This document shows, piece after piece, positions 5,333 to 5,822 of a stretch of DNA of 5,822 nucleotides (position 1 is the first letter of the stretch; every line of letters starts with the position of its first letter). Origin of the DNA: Deltaproteobacteria bacterium (GTDB lineage: Bacteria > Desulfobacterota > JAENJC01); NCBI GenBank assembly GCA_016208525.1, contig JACQYJ010000118.1:1-5822 (forward strand), given 5' to 3'. The position numbers were made by a program, and so were the translations under genes. Under the pieces are notes generated by a model, which saw nothing but the letters and a program-made list of their open reading frames with translations, was not told the DNA's origin and did not search any database.

Positions 5333-5383
5333 GAATACTTCATTATTCCAAAACCTGAGAACCTTGAAACCCTGACTTTTAAA
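5333..5383 (-). pseudogene. C-terminal remnant of a DUF559-type endonuclease-like gene
   Basis: The minus strand encodes FKSQGFKVLRFWNNEVF. This matches the conserved C-terminal strand-helix signature of DUF559 (PF04480, related to very-short-patch-repair endonucleases), typically GFRVLRFWNNEVL. Only about 17 residues remain. Homology stops where the REP pair begins on its 5' side and runs into GC-rich repeat on its 3' side. An open frame continues through both, but those residues are repeat translation and not protein family sequence. The identification rests on recall of the motif. Confidence 0.55.
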
Positions 5384-5387
5384 CCTC

Positions 5388-5423
5388 GCAGGTTGGGTTA
5401 GCAGCTTCATCGCATAACCAAAC
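5388..5423 (+). repeat. REP-like hairpin 1, headed by GCAG
   Basis: GCAG (5388-5391) precedes GTTGGGTTA (5392-5400), which pairs with TAACCAAAC (5415-5423), 8 of 9 matching. Inside are a bulged A (5414) and a two-base GC/GC extension. With the hairpin at 5448-5484 it forms an inverted pair sharing the head G(C/T)AGGTTGGGTTAG, the layout of a BIME. Confidence 0.7.
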
Positions 5424-5447
5424 GGTTTTGCCGGCGCCACCTTTTTT

Positions 5448-5484
5448 GTTGGGTTACGGCAAAAAGACGCCTAACCCAACCTAC
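5448..5484 (-). repeat. REP-like hairpin 2, headed by GTAG, inverted to hairpin 1
   Basis: Read on the minus strand, GTAG (5484-5481) precedes GTTGGGTTA, pairing with TAACCCAAC (perfect 9 bp; plus-strand positions 5448-5456 and 5472-5480). The stem continues as GGC/GCC after one bulged base. The bulge lies on the same strand of the stem as in hairpin 1, showing the two copies are inverted. GTAG heads and a foot bulge are typical of REPs recognised by RAYT transposases. Its GTAG also supplies the stop codon of the glycosyltransferase scrap. Confidence 0.75.
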
Positions 5485-5633
5485 TGATCGGTCCCGTCGC
5501 TGGGACCATCGTCTGCAATGATGACCTCAAAGTCTCGAATCGTCCGGAGTTCAAGGGCAGCTAAAAGTAATTCAAGCGTTGGCCGCTGGTTGTAGCTTGT
5601 GATAATTATGGATGCTTTTGGATGGGCGCTCAT
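5481..5633 (-). pseudogene. N-terminal fragment of a family 2 glycosyltransferase
   Basis: The fragment is fifty codons from the ATG at 5633. ASIIITSYNQRPTLELLLAAL (residues 7-27) and FEVIIADDGPSDGTDQ (35-50) are the first strand-helix and the nucleotide-sugar-binding DDGxSDGT segment of the GT-A fold. Intact family members run to some 230 residues or more, so the acceptor-binding and catalytic parts are missing. The frame ends at a TAG that belongs to the GTAG head of the adjacent REP, so the break is exactly at the repeat boundary. No continuation appears beyond the REP pair. Only a weak AGG lies before the start, next to the 87-bp repeat. Probably non-functional. Confidence 0.8.
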
Positions 5634-5640
5634 TATTTTA

Positions 5641-5727
5641 CCTAAATCCTGCAATCGAACAACAGAGCACACAGAGGAAACCCTTTAATACCAAAAGAAA
5701 AACCTTCTGAGCCTCTTGCAAAAGTCC
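5641..5727 (+). repeat. 87-bp dispersed repeat, copy 2
   Basis: This is a gap-free match to 504-590 with six substitutions, same orientation. It lacks the GTACTGTCAAAA terminus found outside copy 1, so it is not an intact second copy of the 480-911 element. It starts 8 bp from the glycosyltransferase ATG and continues into a different ACCACAGAG-type repeat. Confidence 0.9.
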
Positions 5728-5822
5728 TTAACCACAGAGGACACCGAGAAAAGATGAGAGGCACAGAGGACAAAATTATAATACCTCTGTGTTTCTCTGA
5801 TTAATCTCTGTGAACTGGTTTA
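5728..5822. repeat. ACCACAGAG/CTCTGTG inverted repeat block, cut by the window edge
   Basis: The stretch opens TTAACCACAGAGGACACCGAG and ends with inverted CTCTGTG words. An inner stem CACAGAGG (5762-5769) pairs with CCTCTGTG (5784-5791) around a 14-base AT-rich loop. Related words occur at 521-540 and 820-892. No gene is visible, and the right boundary lies outside the window. Confidence 0.7.

Noticed and set aside
5207..5440. 77-codon minus-strand frame as an intact gene
   Set aside because: Only residues 20-36 match a protein family (DUF559 end); the rest is translation of REP hairpin and GC-rich repeat sequence.

Overview
The window is bacterial chromosomal DNA of moderate GC content: four intact housekeeping or accessory loci set in a dense network of non-coding repeats. 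The RF3 (prfC), YhcC-type radical SAM and VapBC families are widespread, so they do not fix the taxon. The intergenic repeat words (ACCACAGAGnACACAGAG, CGCAAAGnCGCAAAG, GTAAGAC heptamers, GTAG-headed palindromes) are, from memory, frequent in environmental lineages such as Nitrospirota and Desulfobacterota. That placement is a weak inference.

Layout. Bases 1-445 hold no convincing gene. A good sigma-70 promoter (446-474) is followed by a 432-bp non-coding insertion (480-911) that has short terminal inverted repeats and a perfect 8-bp target duplication. Next come the toxin-antitoxin pair vapB (935-1132) and vapC (1122-1517), overlapping by 11 bp. A second insertion (1588-1794; 207 bp, ends GTAACTAYTCAGGT, 8-bp duplication AATTTTTG) lies just upstream of prfC (1822-3408, TTG start). 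Degenerate and intact relatives of this insertion follow prfC (3418-3471) and separate the convergent radical SAM gene (3659-4579, +) and DJ-1/PfpI gene (4696-5202, -). The right end (5203-5822) is a gene graveyard. It has GC-rich inverted repeats, a DUF559 C-terminal scrap, a pair of inverted REP-like hairpins with GTAG/GCAG heads, a 50-codon glycosyltransferase N-terminal scrap, and a second copy of an 87-bp repeat also present at 504-590.

How it works together. The genes are not one pathway: vapBC is a self-contained toxin-antitoxin module, RF3 recycles class I release factors, and the radical SAM and DJ-1 proteins are stand-alone. What unifies the window is the insertion of small non-autonomous elements into regulatory gaps. 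One appears to have split the vapBC promoter from its ribosome binding site. One may build a -10 box for prfC. One supplies the last codons and stop of the radical SAM gene and reaches to within 1 bp of the DJ-1 stop codon. I see no large undescribed multigene system; the best novelty is the set of element families and their regulatory consequences.
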